Positions 53,701 through 62,714 are shown, counted from the first letter of the stretch. The stretch: 64,000 nucleotides of DNA from Amyelois transitella (GCF_032362555.1 NC_083531.1:3782001-3846000), one strand, 5' to 3'. Made by a program: numbers and translations. Notes: generated from the sequence alone by a model not told the origin.

Positions 53701-55034
53701 AGGTTTTAGTGACCTTTTCATTATCGACCAATGTGTAGTGAGACAGGGGTGATAAACATTTGGAGGTAGAGATTACCTACTCGATTTCTCTAGGAAAATA
53801 GTAGGTAATCTTGTCATTTCAATCAAATCTCACTTATAATATGATAAAATTATAATTGCCGTGAGGTTTTCAGGACCATTAGGAAAAAAACGGACCACTC
53901 CATATCTTTCCCATTGGATGTCGTAAAAGGCGACTAAGGGATACGCTTACAAACTTGGGATTTTTTTAAGGCGATGTGTTAGCAACCTGTCACTATTTGA
54001 ATCTCAATTCTATCATTAAGCTAAATAGCTGAACGTGGCCAATCAGTCTTTTCAAGACTGTTGGCTCTGTTTACCACGCAAGGGATATAGACGTGATCAT
54101 ATGTATGTATGTATGTAAAATATATTTTTTTTCGTTTTCATAGCGTGACGTCATATTCTTAGCAGCCTTATCTATATATCTATTCTAAATTACTGAAAAA
54201 GATGAAAAGTAGTGTTCAAAATTCAAATTATGCTTTACTTTTGAAGACTAGGTAAACTTTTTCACAGCTAATTGTTGACGACGCATGTCTTAACTCTCAT
54301 TGGTCAAATTAACGAAACCATTGGGAATTTGAAAAACTCGACTTACTATCTAATTGGAAATTAACTAATTTTCTGCCAAATTTATTTGCTCATACGAAAA
54401 GAGTGATGAATGTGGGTGAAGCAATGGCTATTTTCGAAGTTATATACATACATACATACATATATCACGCCTCTTTCCCGAAGGGGTAGGCAGAGACTAC
54501 CTCTTTCCACTTGCCACGATCTCTGCATACTTCCTTCGCTTCATCCACATTCATAACTCCCTTCATGCAAGCTCGGCGGTTTCGGGTACTTTCGACCTGA
54601 CCCTTTACCAGGACGTCCTTAATTTGATCAAGATACGTTCGTCTAGGTCTTCCCTCTCCGACCAACATAATAAATACATTAGTTTGAATACTAAACGATG
54701 TTCTTACGGCGAGAGAAACCTGCACATTCAGGCAACTGGATGTGTAACCATGGATCCTATACGGGTCAAGTTTACCTGCAAAGGTTGCGGAGGTCAGACG
54801 GGAGTCGCTTCGTGTGAAACAAGACTCACCCAATCCTCGGTCAAAGGCATACACCGGGCTCCTCTCCAGAGTGGTGAGGATGCGACCGGGACTAAAGCCA
54901 GGGGGGGGGGGGGGAGAACCCACCTTATCAGTGAGTGATGTGATGACAGGCGAAACCGGTTGCTGGTTGAATGTGGTTCTGGCACAGGCGGCTGTCACCA
55001 GAGCCAACACAGAGAAGATATGCAGTAACTTCAT
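41778..55034 (-). CDS. Secreted three-repeat gelsolin
   Basis: Coding exons in transcript order: 55034-54924, 52695-52615, 52064-51990, 51356-51164, 47520-47405, 47155-46978, 46407-46307, 45028-44912, 43568-43500, 43156-43094, 41879-41778. Total 1,206 nt, 401 aa. Residues 1-18 are a signal peptide (MKLLHIFSVLALVTAACA). Repeat 1 (about 55-153) has GVEVWRIK, LYKGDSYIVLK, WDIYYWIGSESTQDE and GAAAILTVGLDD. Repeat 2 (about 154-251) has RLIQVKGKRNVRVRQV, GDCFILDVQHDIYVYVGEKA and SVANQIRDQD. Repeat 3 (about 286-401) has ECYILDTVSGSIYVWIGKQA and AVFKQYFFTWRD. Gelsolins sever and cap actin filaments in a calcium-dependent way; the signal peptide predicts a secreted form. Three repeats match the CapG/severin size class rather than six-repeat gelsolin. 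A 5' UTR exon (58627-58587) joins at CACAG before the ATG. Confidence 0.95.
41920..42168 (-). repeat. tRNA-derived SINE, full length
   Basis: Minus-strand copy in the last intron of the gelsolin gene, from ACAAATTACACTGATTGAG to the head CTGCACCACAGAGGCCGTC. Confidence 0.88.
42184..42316 (+). repeat. LINE 3' end
   Basis: [19 protein letters not shown] is readable, then a stop in place of the next residue, then CCGGGAAAGAGGCGTGATTT and (TATG)n. Confidence 0.82.
42323..42600 (-). mobile_element. Helitron-like non-autonomous element
   Basis: Minus orientation: CTAGCTGCGCCCGCG to CTTTATAATATTAGTA. Confidence 0.78.
42783..42925 (-). repeat. Diverged LINE 3' end
   Basis: An older relative of the LINE tail (CATCATGTCTGTTTCCCATTG, CACTTGCTACGATCC, TTCATGCATATTCGACG). 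Confidence 0.55.
43203..43455 (-). repeat. TATG retroposon
   Basis: Full-length minus-strand copy only 45 bp from exon 9 of the gelsolin gene. Confidence 0.87.
43732..44268 (-). mobile_element. Ginger-like element with 48-bp perfect terminal repeats
   Basis: 43732-43779 and 44221-44268 are identical inverted repeats starting TGTTACAGTTAAAACTAG. TATA flanks both sides, but the site is AT-rich, so the duplication length cannot be read. The motif AACTAGTTTTAACT recurs several times near the right end. A cysteine-rich coding scrap (43790-43985, minus) points to integrase-type transposons with a C-terminal CXC motif, hence Ginger-like. Confidence 0.7.
43790..43985 (-). pseudogene. CXC-type cysteine motif of an integrase-bearing transposon
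   Basis: On the minus strand one frame reads GTGQGFMRCVCKKDD. After a one-base shift the next reads KRCLCKKNGCLCNSKCHDS. This spacing (C.C ... RC.C ... C.C.S.C) is what I recall from the C-terminus of insect KRAB-A-domain-containing-protein-2-like proteins derived from Ginger-type integrase transposons. No integrase core remains. Confidence 0.6.
44283..44496. repeat. Inverted-repeat region with a 40-bp palindrome
   Basis: 44283-44308 and 44471-44496 are perfect 26-bp inverted repeats (ATGTGAAAATGATGACG...). Between them lies a perfect palindrome (44380-44419): TGTCACCCTGTATATA and its complement around (TA)n. Confidence 0.85.
44820..44902 (+). repeat. LINE tail
   Basis: AAGTGGAAACAGGTAGTCTC to the TATG tail, ending about 10 bp from the donor of exon 8 of the gelsolin gene. 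Confidence 0.78.
45080..45180 (-). repeat. LINE 3'-end repeat (GCGGACTTTTAGCC type)
   Basis: TTTATTGCACAAAAACAAAAATG then GTTTGGCATTCTCTACCAG. Partial relatives lie at 28432-28482 and 46166-46212. Confidence 0.6.
45588..45834 (-). repeat. TATG retroposon
   Basis: Minus-strand copy with a short tail. Its 5' tip is GTGCGGCTCCCGGCACC. Confidence 0.85.
45968..46290. repeat. LINE 3' end, LINE tail and CCGGGACTAAAGCC-type fragment
   Basis: 45968-46160 is a minus-strand LINE 3' end ([14 protein letters not shown] readable). 46166-46212 is an AT-rich tail of another LINE. 46216-46290 (+) belongs to the 39819 family. All lie just past the exon 7 donor of the gelsolin gene. Confidence 0.75.
46446..46690. 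repeat. TATG retroposon fragments in opposite orientations
   Basis: A plus-strand middle piece (46446-46515) and a minus-strand 3' half (46570-46690). Confidence 0.7.
47181..47386. repeat. Palindromic pair of TATG retroposon 3' halves
   Basis: A minus-strand copy (47181-47298) runs into a plus-strand copy (47298-47386) with tails outward, right beside exon 5 of the gelsolin gene. Confidence 0.78.
47553..47711 (+). repeat. TATG retroposon, 5'-truncated
   Basis: Begins at AGGCTTATAAACTTGGG. The end GACGTGATTATAATATTAA has lost the TATG units. Confidence 0.78.
48230..48630 (+). mobile_element. Short retroelement 3' end inserted in the RT fragment
   Basis: Contains AATAAAGATAAGTTTTTC, ACCTGGTGACCCGTAATAC and an A-rich end. 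It interrupts the coding sequence between the palm motifs. Edges approximate. Confidence 0.5.
48850..48877 (-). repeat. 28-bp LINE tail insertion with 12-bp target duplication
   Basis: Only (ACAT)n plus AAAATCAC, the last bases of the LINE 3' end, between ATACTTAAATAT at 48838-48849 and 48878-48889. Confidence 0.82.
49205..50525 (-). mobile_element. mariner copy 2, apparently complete
   Basis: 1,321 bp between TA dinucleotides (49203-49204 and 50526-50527), with ends CTACTCTGTCAAGAAAGTAG and CATTCAGTCAGAAAAGTATC, which match imperfectly over about 25 bp. The uninterrupted target sequence (GATCACAAACATACATAC ... CAATAAGTCAGTTA) is present at about 50886-50930. Confidence 0.94.
49257..50330 (-). 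CDS. mariner transposase, open reading frame intact
   Basis: Cut-and-paste transposase of the mariner family, 357 aa from [13 protein letters not shown] (50330) to NLDE (49257). An upstream in-frame ATG at 50405 would add 25 hydrophobic residues, but family length and the conserved start favour 50330. The N-terminal half has two helix-turn-helix regions ([21 protein letters not shown] and [15 protein letters not shown]). The catalytic triad is Asp158 (VTGDETW), Asp253 (HHDNAPSH) and Asp288 (PADFF), with 34 residues between the last two, which is the mariner DD34D signature. YSPDMAP is also present. No stop or frameshift was seen, so this copy may be active. It lies in an intron of the gelsolin gene, in the same orientation as the gene. 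Confidence 0.95.
   Translation of the reverse strand: MDKNIEQRVCLKFCIANGISCSESLKMLQKAYGESTLSKTRAYEWYKAFKSGRDVMEDLPRSGRPSTSATEVNIAKVKEIVTENPHSTLREIATELSVSHESIRTILTNNLGMKHVAARLVPKDLNFFQKLNRMRVAEDMLERVNSDPTFMKRIVTGDETWVYEFDMQTSQQASEWRLPTEPKPKKPRQSRSKVKVMLTVFFDYHGVVHSEFLPEGQTVNKEYYLSVMRRLREQIRRKRPDLWKENSWILHHDNAPSHKAIIVNEFLTKHSTNTIEQPPYSPDMAPADFFLFPKLKLPLRGTRFQSVEDIKENSRRELTSIPETAFKKCFDDWIIRWRKCIVSKGAYFKGDKINLDE
50826..51153 (-). mobile_element. Helitron-like element, interrupted
   Basis: Minus-strand copy (GCTGTGCCCGCGACTTCG to AATATTAGTATAGA), broken by about 80 bp at 50868-50945 that carry the CATACATAC/CAATAAGTCAGTTA segment also seen flanking mariner copy 2. It ends 11 bp from exon 4 of the gelsolin gene. 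Confidence 0.7.
51394..51641 (+). repeat. TATG retroposon
   Basis: Plus-strand copy missing the first bases of the hairpin. It ends in three TATG units. Confidence 0.86.
51643..51850 (+). repeat. tRNA-derived SINE
   Basis: Follows the TATG tail of the preceding element at once. It has the head and body but lacks the last 30 bp. Confidence 0.86.
52171..52377 (+). mobile_element. Helitron-like element, CGGGCGGCCTCTAG family
   Basis: Same body as 37378-37573 (GCAAAAACTACTAAACCGATT, GGGTTTCCATGCGG), ending CTAG before T. Confidence 0.7.
53230..53513 (-). repeat. TATG retroposon plus a separate 5' tip
   Basis: 53261-53513 is a minus-strand copy. 53230-53248 is the 5' tip of a more decayed neighbour (GCTCGGAACCACACGGCA). 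Confidence 0.8.
53858..54116 (+). repeat. TATG retroposon
   Basis: Plus-strand copy with a diverged hairpin (GCCGTGAGGTTTTCAGGACC) and four TATG units. Confidence 0.86.
54445..54660 (-). repeat. LINE 3' end with best-preserved C-terminal frame
   Basis: On the minus strand it encodes EGRPRRTYLDQIKDVL, then [19 protein letters not shown], then KWKEVVSAYPFGKEA and TGA, followed directly by ATATATG and TATG units. The RPRR.Y.DQI/N.DEA..VC pattern resembles the C-terminal end of RTE-like LINE proteins. Other copies (21449, 23888, 42184, 45968, 60549) are truncated at varying 5' points, as expected for LINEs. The 3' untranslated part is almost nil. Confidence 0.82.
54690..54915 (+). repeat. CCGGGACTAAAGCC-type repeat
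   Basis: Second long copy (GTTCTTACGGCGAGAG to GGGACTAAAGCC), ending in a G16 run only about 10 bp from the exon 1 donor of the gelsolin gene. Confidence 0.72.
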
Positions 55035-55072
55035 GCTGTGACAGAAATAAAAAGAGAAGAGTTTAATAAACT

Positions 55073-55339
55073 GTGCCGTGTGGTTCCCGGCACCAATAAA
55101 AAAGAAAAGGAATAGGACCACTCCATCTCGTTCCCATGGATGTCGTAAAAGGCGACTAAGGGATAGGCTTATAAACATGGGATTCTTCATTTAGGCGATG
55201 GGCTAGCAACCTGTCACTATTTGAACCTCAATTCCAGCATAAAGCCAAACAGCTGAACGTGGCCCATCAGTCTTTTCAAGACTGTTGGCTCTGTCTACCC
55301 CGCAAGGGATATAGACGTGATTATATGTATGTATGTATG
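55073..55339 (+). repeat. TATG retroposon, full length with 11-bp target duplication
   Basis: GTGCCGTGTGG to the TATG tail between TTTAATAAACT at 55062-55072 and 55340-55350, just upstream of the acceptor of the first coding exon of the gelsolin gene. Confidence 0.93.
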
Positions 55340-55407
55340 TTTAATAAACTTATTGTTTTACATGCCTATCTTCTGTTTTACTTATTCTTACCTTAAAAAC
55401 ATACGTA

Positions 55408-55572
55408 CATATAACCACGTCTATATCCCTTGCGGGGTAGACAGAGCCAACAGCCTTGAAAAACTGAAAGGTCACGTTTAGCTGTTTGGCTTAATGATAG
55501 AATGTTGAACAGCTGAACTTGGCCGATCAGTCATTTCAAGACTGTTGGCTATGTCTACCCCGCAAAGGATTA
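55408..55572. repeat. Palindromic pair of TATG retroposon 3' pieces
   Basis: A minus-strand piece (55408-55500) faces a plus-strand piece (55503-55572). Confidence 0.75.
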
Positions 55573-55971
55573 ATTTTAATGTTTATTTAAAATTTCATAA
55601 AAAAATAACCTGTTACTATCGTAATTAAACTCTCAAGATCACACTTTTATATTTAAATATATAAATGAAATACTTATTACCTTTAAATAAACAAATAGAT
55701 ATCTACACCTTAGTCTCCTTTTACGACATCCATGGGAACGAGACGAATTCAAAATTAATTGTTATGTTTTAACACGAACAGCGCGTACGTGAACTCTAAT
55801 TGAAGGAAAAACATTGTTTTTTTATGAACAAGGTAAACTGTATCACTACTTAACTAACGTTTATATTAGTTCAGAATCAAGGTTAGGTTGCTCATTGTGT
55901 GACTAAGTTACCTTGTAATTGTGATTTTGTAAGTTTAAGGTGTTTACAGACAATCGTCTGATCCGTATCAA

Positions 55972-56226
55972 ACATACATATAATCACGTCTATATCCCTT
56001 GCGGGGTAGACAGAGCCAACAGTCTTAAAAAGACTGATAGGCCTCGTTCAGCTGTTTGGCTTAATGATAGAATTGAGATTCAAATAGTGACAGGTTGATA
56101 GCCTCTCGTTTAAAAGAAGAATCCCAAGTTTGAAAGCCTATCCCTTAGTCGCCTTTTACTATATCCATAGAAAGAGATGGAGTGGTGCTATTCTTTTTTT
56201 CTAATGGTGCCGTTAACCACACGGCT
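55972..56226 (-). repeat. TATG retroposon, full length with 11-bp target duplication
   Basis: Minus-strand copy between ATCCGTATCAA at 55961-55971 and 56227-56237. Confidence 0.93.
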
Positions 56227-56439
56227 ATCCGTATCAAAAGTGAGAACAATAATGTAACTGAGTGGAGATTGTACCTACTTGAAAAATATTAATAAACTCA
56301 TTTAGAACTGTAAATTTTTTTTTATACGCAGTTATGCCCGCGCGAATTTAGCGCCACTTACAAAAGAATACAAGTTTTTTTAGCAAATCCCACGGGAACT
56401 AAAGTTTTTACCGGGATGAAGTACCGTATGTCGTTTTCC

Positions 56440-56644
56440 ATATTTTATGGTCTATTCAACGCAAAAAGAATTTTTCAATTCGAACCAGTAGTTCCTGAGA
56501 TTAGCGCGTTCAAACAAACAAACAAACTCGTCAGCTTTATAATATTAGTATAGATTTATGTTATTTTTCAATTCGAACCGGTAGTTCCTGAGATTAGCGC
56601 GTTCAAACAAACAAACTCTTCAACTTTATAATATTAGTATAGAT
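56440..56644 (-). mobile_element. Two truncated Helitron-like 5' ends in tandem
   Basis: Two copies of the segment TTCAATTCGAACC...AATATTAGTATAGA, starting near 56440 and 56565. Both lack the CTAG end. Confidence 0.7.
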
Positions 56645-56773
56645 TTATGTTTTTGTTTTAATATTTATTTCAAAGGCCACATTCGGCACGAGCCCTTATG
56701 TTTAGTATTCAAGAGGTGAATGTTCCTTATTGTTTTTGTTATACTACCTTATATGATACTCGTATATAACTTA

Positions 56774-57055
56774 CTAGCTGTGCTCGCAACTTCGTCCACG
56801 TAGAATAGTTATTTTGGGCATTATTGAAACCCTCTAGGGTGAATAAATTTCCCCGTTTATTTTTTACATTTTTCATTATTTCTTCGCTCCTAATAGTTGC
56901 AGCATGATGTAATATAGCCTAAGGCCTTCCTCGATAAATGGTCTATTCAACACAAAAATAATTTTTCATTTCGAACCAGTAGTTCCTGAGATTAGCGCGT
57001 TCAAACAAACAAACAAACAATTGATCAACTCTTCAGCTTTATAATATTAGTATAG
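56774..57055 (-). mobile_element. Helitron-like non-autonomous element, complete
   Basis: CTAGCTGTGCTCGC after A, to AATATTAGTATAGA before T. Confidence 0.8.
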
Positions 57056-57623
57056 ATATTCAATTTCTTTAAGTTTCTATTGAAAATTAAAATATCTGCC
57101 TGTTACATTATTACGACGAAATTTTAAATGTGGACTACGGAAGAAGTCATAGGATACGTCTTCTTATTTCTGTTTTTTTTCGATAAACGTCTTTTTGAAA
57201 AAAAAAAGCTTTTTTGACTTTGTTTTAAAATTTCGTCGTAATAATGTATGCAAATATGTATGCAAAATGGCGATCGGTCCAGTGGTTTCGACGTCATAGA
57301 CGGACGAACAAACACACTTTCACATTTATAATTACTAAAGGAACATATATCTATATATGGATAATTTTAAACTTGTTATTACACTCTCGGTTAGAAGTTA
57401 CGACTTTATTCATAATTCTGATAAACTTATGACCGATCAGTTTGATAAATAAGTTTTGTTTTGTTAGATTTTACAAGTTTAGAGCCTACAATATGGCCCT
57501 TATATCACAGAATTATTAATGGTACTCACACATTTACTCCCTGAGGGGTAGACAGAGCCAACAGTCTTAAAAATCGAAAATCAGAGAAGTACCTAGTGAC
57601 TCTTAATCTATCGATGGAGAACG

Positions 57624-57782
57624 AAAGGCGACTAAGGGCTTGGCTTAAAAACTTGGGATTCTTCTTTTAGGCGATAGGCTAGCAACCTGTCACTATTTCA
57701 ATATCAATTCTATTTTTAAGCCAAACAGCTGAATGTGGCCTTTCAGTCTTTTTAAGACTGTTGGCTCTGTCTACCCCGCACA
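57624..57782 (+). repeat. TATG retroposon, 5'- and 3'-truncated
   Basis: Middle part from GGCGACTAAGG to CTGTCTACCCCGCA. No tail. Confidence 0.75.
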
Positions 57783-58063
57783 GACCAGAATAGTAGTAAC
57801 TTCTTGAAACCTCGACAAAGCTATTTCTAAGTATGTACATATAATAATTTGATTTGTAATTAAATTTAATATCTTTACCAACCAATCTACCTACCTACGT
57901 AAATAATATTTTATTATTACGCACTCTAGATATTCATTTTTTAAATATAAAGATACTAGTGACACCGGTACATTATTAGAATGAGTTTACGAGAAAACTG
58001 CACAAAATCCGTTGCGTGGTCACTAACAGGCAGATGCGGAAGACTTTATGCATTGACATGATA

Positions 58064-58327
58064 TCTATACTAATATTATAAAACTGGAGAGTTTGTTTGA
58101 ACGCGCTAATCTTAGGAACTACTGGTTCGATTTGAAAAATGCTTTTTGTGTTGAATAGACCATTTATCGAGGAAGGCTTTAGGCTATATAACATCACACT
58201 ACAACTATTAGGAGCGAAGAAATAATGGAAAATGTGAAAAAAAAACGGGGAAAATTATTCATCCTTGAGAGCTTCAATGATGCCCAAAAAAACTATTCCA
58301 CGCGAACGAAGTTGCGGGTACAGCTAG
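58064..58327 (+). mobile_element. Helitron-like non-autonomous element, complete
   Basis: TCTATACTAATATTATAAAAC after A, to GGGTACAGCTAG before T. Confidence 0.8.
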
Positions 58328-58586
58328 TTTATTATAACTTCACTCTTTATAAGATATGAATCGAAAAAATAAGACAGGTAATACTTTTACAACATAACAA
58401 TAACGTGGTAGGTAATGGCAGTTGGGTAAGAAATTAAAACGAAAAAACTATAGACAAAAAAATATACCTAACTTAGTCACTTACAAGAAAAAATAATAAG
58501 CACAGATTATAAACTCAAAACATTAGAACACTGGCAGTTTTTCTAACGAAATAAAACGATAAAAATCACAAACAAAAATTACTTAC

Positions 58587-58627
58587 ATTATTAACACAAC
58601 CTCTCGCGTTCAATGCGATTTCTTACT
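58587..58627 (-). other. 5' UTR exon of the gelsolin gene
   Basis: Inferred from the TCAGT initiator at its start, a consensus donor at its end (TAAT then GTAAGT, 58586-58581), and the CACAG acceptor one base before the gelsolin ATG at 55034. No other minus-strand gene lies between. Confidence 0.65.
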
Positions 58628-58652
58628 GACATGAAATGGACGGTTTTATAAA
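58625..58652 (-). promoter_or_regulatory. TATA box plus arthropod initiator of the gelsolin gene
   Basis: Minus strand: TTTATAAAA (58652-58644), then TCAGT (58629-58625). Distance from TATA to the initiator A is about 25 bp, slightly short but plausible. TCAGT is the common insect initiator. Confidence 0.65.
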
Positions 58653-58861
58653 CTTGATCTGTGGGTCAAATGTCACTCGTGCGCAGCTTGTAAACAGCTA
58701 GTTGTACCGCCCGGTTATGTTTGTAATAAAAAAAAACAAATACCTAGGTAGGTAATCTTTAAAACCATAGATTGTGTCGCTTTATAAATAATTATAGATT
58801 TATAGATGAGCAGTTAATTCTCATCTGTAATTTACTCTTTCCCTTTAGCTCTTGCATGTCG

Positions 58862-59057
58862 ATATCATAAAAGGCGACTAAGGGATTGGCAAATAAACTT
58901 GTGATTCTTCTTTTAGGCGATGGGCTAGCAACCTGTCACTATTTGAATCTCAATTCTATCAATAAGCCAAACAGCTGAACGTGGCCTTTCAGTATTTTCA
59001 AGACTGTTAGCTGTCTACCCCGCAAGGGATATAGACTTGATGATATGTATGTATGTC
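58862..59057 (+). repeat. TATG retroposon, 5'-truncated
   Basis: From GATATCATAAAAGGCGAC to two TATG units. Confidence 0.82.
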
Positions 59058-59091
59058 TAATTAACCATAAAATGTGTAATTACAGAAAATG

Positions 59092-59185
59092 TTCTTTTCT
59101 CATCATGCGCTGGCCGGGATTCGAACCCGGGACCTCCGGTGTCACAGACAAGCGTACTACCGCTGCGCCACAGCGGCTGTCTTGT
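59092..59185 (-). repeat. tRNA-derived SINE, head only
   Basis: Minus-strand tRNA-like part (GGGATTCGAACCCGGGACC, GCTGCGCCACAGCGG). The distal body is missing. Confidence 0.82.
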
Positions 59186-59303
59186 GGTATATCAAGGCTA
59201 TTTTTATATTTAAGGAATTAAATCCTGACAGATCGTTATCCAACTACGTCCTACCGTGACTTCGTAATGTCTCAACGAGTGAATGATAACGCAACGAACG
59301 TAT

Positions 59304-59564
59304 TCATACATACATACATATAATCACGTCTATATCCCTGGCGGGGTAGACAGAGCTAACATTCTTGAAAACACTGATAGGCCACGTTCAGCTGTTTGGC
59401 TTAATGATAGAATTGAGATTCTAAACAGTGACAGGTTGCTAGCCCATCACCTACAAGAGGAATCCCAAGTTAATAAGCCTATCCTTTAGTCGCCTTTTAC
59501 GACATCCATTGAAACGAGATGGAGTGGTTCCTATTCTTTTTTTTATTGGTGCCGGGAACCACAC
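59304..59564 (-). repeat. TATG retroposon
   Basis: Full-length minus-strand copy, tail (ACAT)n to CCACACG. Confidence 0.87.
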
Positions 59565-59599
59565 GATACGTTCGCGGGCGGAAAATAGGTTAACTTATT

Positions 59600-59862
59600 A
59601 CATACATACATACATATAGTCACGTCTATATCCCTTACGGGGTAGACAGAGCCAATAGTCCCGAAAAGACTGCATGGCCACGTTCAGCTGCTAGGCTTAA
59701 TGATGGAATTGAGATCCAAATAGTGACAGGTTGCTAGCCCATCGCCTAAAAAAAAGGATCGCAATTTCATAAGCCTATCCCTTAGTCGCCTTTTACGACA
59801 TCCATGGGAAAGAGATGGAGTGGTGCTATTCTTTTTTGTATTGGTGCCGGGAACCACACGGC
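59600..59862 (-). repeat. TATG retroposon, full length with 11-bp target duplication
   Basis: Between GTTAACTTATT at 59589-59599 and 59863-59873. Confidence 0.93.
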
Positions 59863-60071
59863 GTTAACTTATTAATTAGGAATAACCAACTCGTTGTTGT
59901 GTAAATAGGTAAATTATTATGATATTGATGTGTATTACAGGGAACATGGTCGAATAACAATTCGAAGAATAGTTCGCGATAAGTTGTAAGTAGTTCCGAG
60001 TTAAGTATTTATTTTTATTATGTTTACTGGACTGATAATATTTTATATTTGTTTATTATATTTGTATATCA

Positions 60072-60350
60072 GTGCCGTGTGGTTCTTGGCACAAATAGAA
60101 TTTATAATAGGACCATTCCATCTCTTTTCCTTGGATGTCGTAAATGGTGACTAAGGGATAGGCTGCAATTAACACATTATACTGCATAAACAAATAATAA
60201 CCTTCGATTCCCCTTGTAGGCGATGGGCTAGCAACCTGTCTATATTTGAATTACATCATGAAGCCAGTCAGTATTGAACGCGGCCTATCAGTCTTTTCAA
60301 GACTTTCGGCTCTGTCTACCCCGCAAGGGATAAAGACGTGATTATATGTA
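60072..60350 (+). repeat. TATG retroposon, diverged
   Basis: Complete 5' end (GTGCCGTGTGGTTCTTGGCAC). An AT-rich insertion after GGATAGGC. Tail reduced to ATATGTA. Confidence 0.83.
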
Positions 60351-60548
60351 GTGGCCGGTACAAGAAAATGCCAATTTCACATGTACTTAAGGACCTAATA
60401 CTTATCACTTCTGTTAGTAATATTATTCTACGAAAAGTCACGTACTGATTGAATGACGTCATAGGGTAACGTCTCCCTTTGGCGTGGGGCCAACCCAAAC
60501 GGAACAATGACCTTTGCTAAACCTTTCGTCAGGATTTATACATAGATA

Positions 60549-60728
60549 TATACATACATAAAATCACGCCTCTTTCCCGGAGGGGTACCTAGGCAGAGAC
60601 TACATCTTTCCACTTGCCACGAACTCTGCATACTTCCTTCGCTTCATCCACATTCATAACTCTTCATGCAAGCTCGGCGGTTTCGGGTACTCTTGACCTG
60701 ACCCTTTGCCACGACGTCCTTAATTAGG
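60549..60728 (-). repeat. LINE 3' end, minus strand
   Basis: CATACATAAAATCACGCC, then the C-terminal frame with one frameshift after the N-terminal side of NVDEAKEVC. Confidence 0.78.
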
Positions 60729-61101
60729 ATTTATACACTATACTTAATTGACTTTTATTTAAAAAAAAATCAAATTCTGCATAGTCTGTGCATCAATTCA
60801 TTTAAATTTGACATTCCTTTTGAAATTATATATTTTTTTTTAATTTAAATTACGATTAAACCAATAAATCGTAACAATGTATATGTAAGTACTCTCGTCC
60901 ACATTTCTATTCTAAGTTCGGATAATTGTGAAGTTGACGTTACTGAAGGAAATGCTGCAGTGCAGTTTGTTAACGCTTCTTGTGCACTGACGCTTAAGAA
61001 GCGGTAGTAAACTAAGTTTTTAGTTATTTATTCGACGTCAACCAATGTTGTGAAACTGAAAGATATGACAATTAATAAGTGATGTTTGAAATGTCCCATA
61101 A

Positions 61102-61365
61102 TCTATATTAATATATTATTATATTAATATATTGTTTGAACGCTCTAGATAATCTCAGGAACTACTAGTTCGAATTGAAAAATTATTTTTGCGTTGAAGA
61201 GGCCATTCATCGAGGAAGGCTATATAACATCACGCTGCAACTACAAGAAGCAAAGAAATAATGGAAAATGTGAAAAAAACGGGAAAAATTATTCATCCTT
61301 CAGGGCTTCAATGATGCCCAAAATAACTAGTCCGAAGTTGCGGACGAAGTCGCAGGCACAGCTAG
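61102..61365 (+). mobile_element. Helitron-like non-autonomous element, decayed 5' end
   Basis: TCTATATTAATATATT to GGCACAGCTAG before T. The 5' third is AT-rich noise and the 3' hairpin is diverged. Confidence 0.7.
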
Positions 61366-61639
61366 TAATTAATAAAAACTTATAGAACGTTTCTATATAA
61401 CGGTTAAAGATTTATTTATTTCTCAAAAAGAATAATTACATTTCATTCACTTACAGAGAAATAATAATACTAACTACTTACAGTAATTAATGTGACGGCG
61501 AGCTAAGTACATATACGTATATAAGTCGCAAGTTAACAATAAAAGATATTGACATAAGTTTCGAAAATAAAACAAAATACTAAAATTATAAACGAGAAAG
61601 TGTGTGAATTTGAGATACAAACATTGATTCAGATATTTA

Positions 61640-62140
61640 TTTACTTGGGTTAGCAATCTGTCAATATTTGGATCTAAATTCTATTATTAAGTCAAACCAC
61701 AGATGAACGTGGCACATCAATCTTTTCAAGACTGTTGGCTCTGTCTACCCCGCAAGGGATATACACGTGATGATTATATGAATGAATGAATATATTTACT
61801 TTTGAAATCATTGGATTCAAATATTGAAAGGTTACCAGCTCATCGGCTAAAGGAAAAAATTCCAATTCGTCAATTTCCCTTCATTGACTTTTAGATTCAG
61901 CACGGGAAGAATAATAGTGAAACTATACTACCTACTATAATAAATAAAGTAAGGGCGACAAAGAGATAGTCCTATAAACTTGGGATTCTTCTTTTAGGCG
62001 ATGGGCTAGCAACCTGTCACTATTTTAATCTCAATTCCATCATTAAGCCAAACAGCTGAACGTGGCCTATCAGTCTTTTCATATCTGTTGGCTCTGTCTA
62101 CCCCGCAAGGGATATAGACGTGATTGTATGAATATATATG
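61640..62140 (+). repeat. Two TATG retroposons, 5'-truncated
   Basis: 61640-61790 has an (ATGA)n tail. 61950-62140 begins AAGGGCGACAAAGAG and ends in AATATATATG. Confidence 0.78.
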
Positions 62141-62386
62141 TACTACTAAATATTGTGTAATATAAAATTATGCTTTTTTCCTTATTATTTCCCTGAGGAT
62201 AGGCAGAGACTACATCTCCCGACTTCTCGGGTCTCGTAGTGAAAATAAAAAAAAACGTTGTTAATTATAGTTTATTATTGAAATAATTACAATGTTCACC
62301 TTTGATTAACAATTAATCTGTCATATTGTGCGTTACGTGCAAATAAACGTGTAAGAAGAGCAAATAAATATGTATAGGTAACGTTA

Positions 62387-62573
62387 CTAGAGGCCGCCCG
62401 CGACTTCGTCTGCGTGGAAACCCTATCAATCCCGCGGGAACTATATGTAGCCTATATGTTATTCTGGGTCTTACCTACTAAATTTCATCGTAAACGGTTC
62501 AGTAGTTTTTGCGTGAAAGAGTAACAAACATCCATACTGACATACAAACTTTCGCATTTATAATATTAGTAGG
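62387..62573 (-). mobile_element. Helitron-like element, CGGGCGGCCTCTAG family
   Basis: Minus-strand copy from CTAGAGGCCGCCCGCG to TATAATATTAGTAGGA. Confidence 0.7.
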
Positions 62574-62714
62574 ATTTTATTGAAAATAAAAAAAAATGTA
62601 AGTGTTGCATATTACAGAAGTCAAAAAAAAAAATTAACAATATTTTGTTACATCAAATCATATTTTTCATTAAGAAGTCCCTAAGTACATATGCATGTTT
62701 TTTAAAAGAAATTT

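Noticed and set aside
54465..55190. 241-residue minus-strand open frame covering the gelsolin signal peptide
   Set aside because: Only 55034-54924 is gelsolin coding. The upstream part is antisense TATG retroposon, and the downstream part runs through an intron into repeat and LINE sequence.
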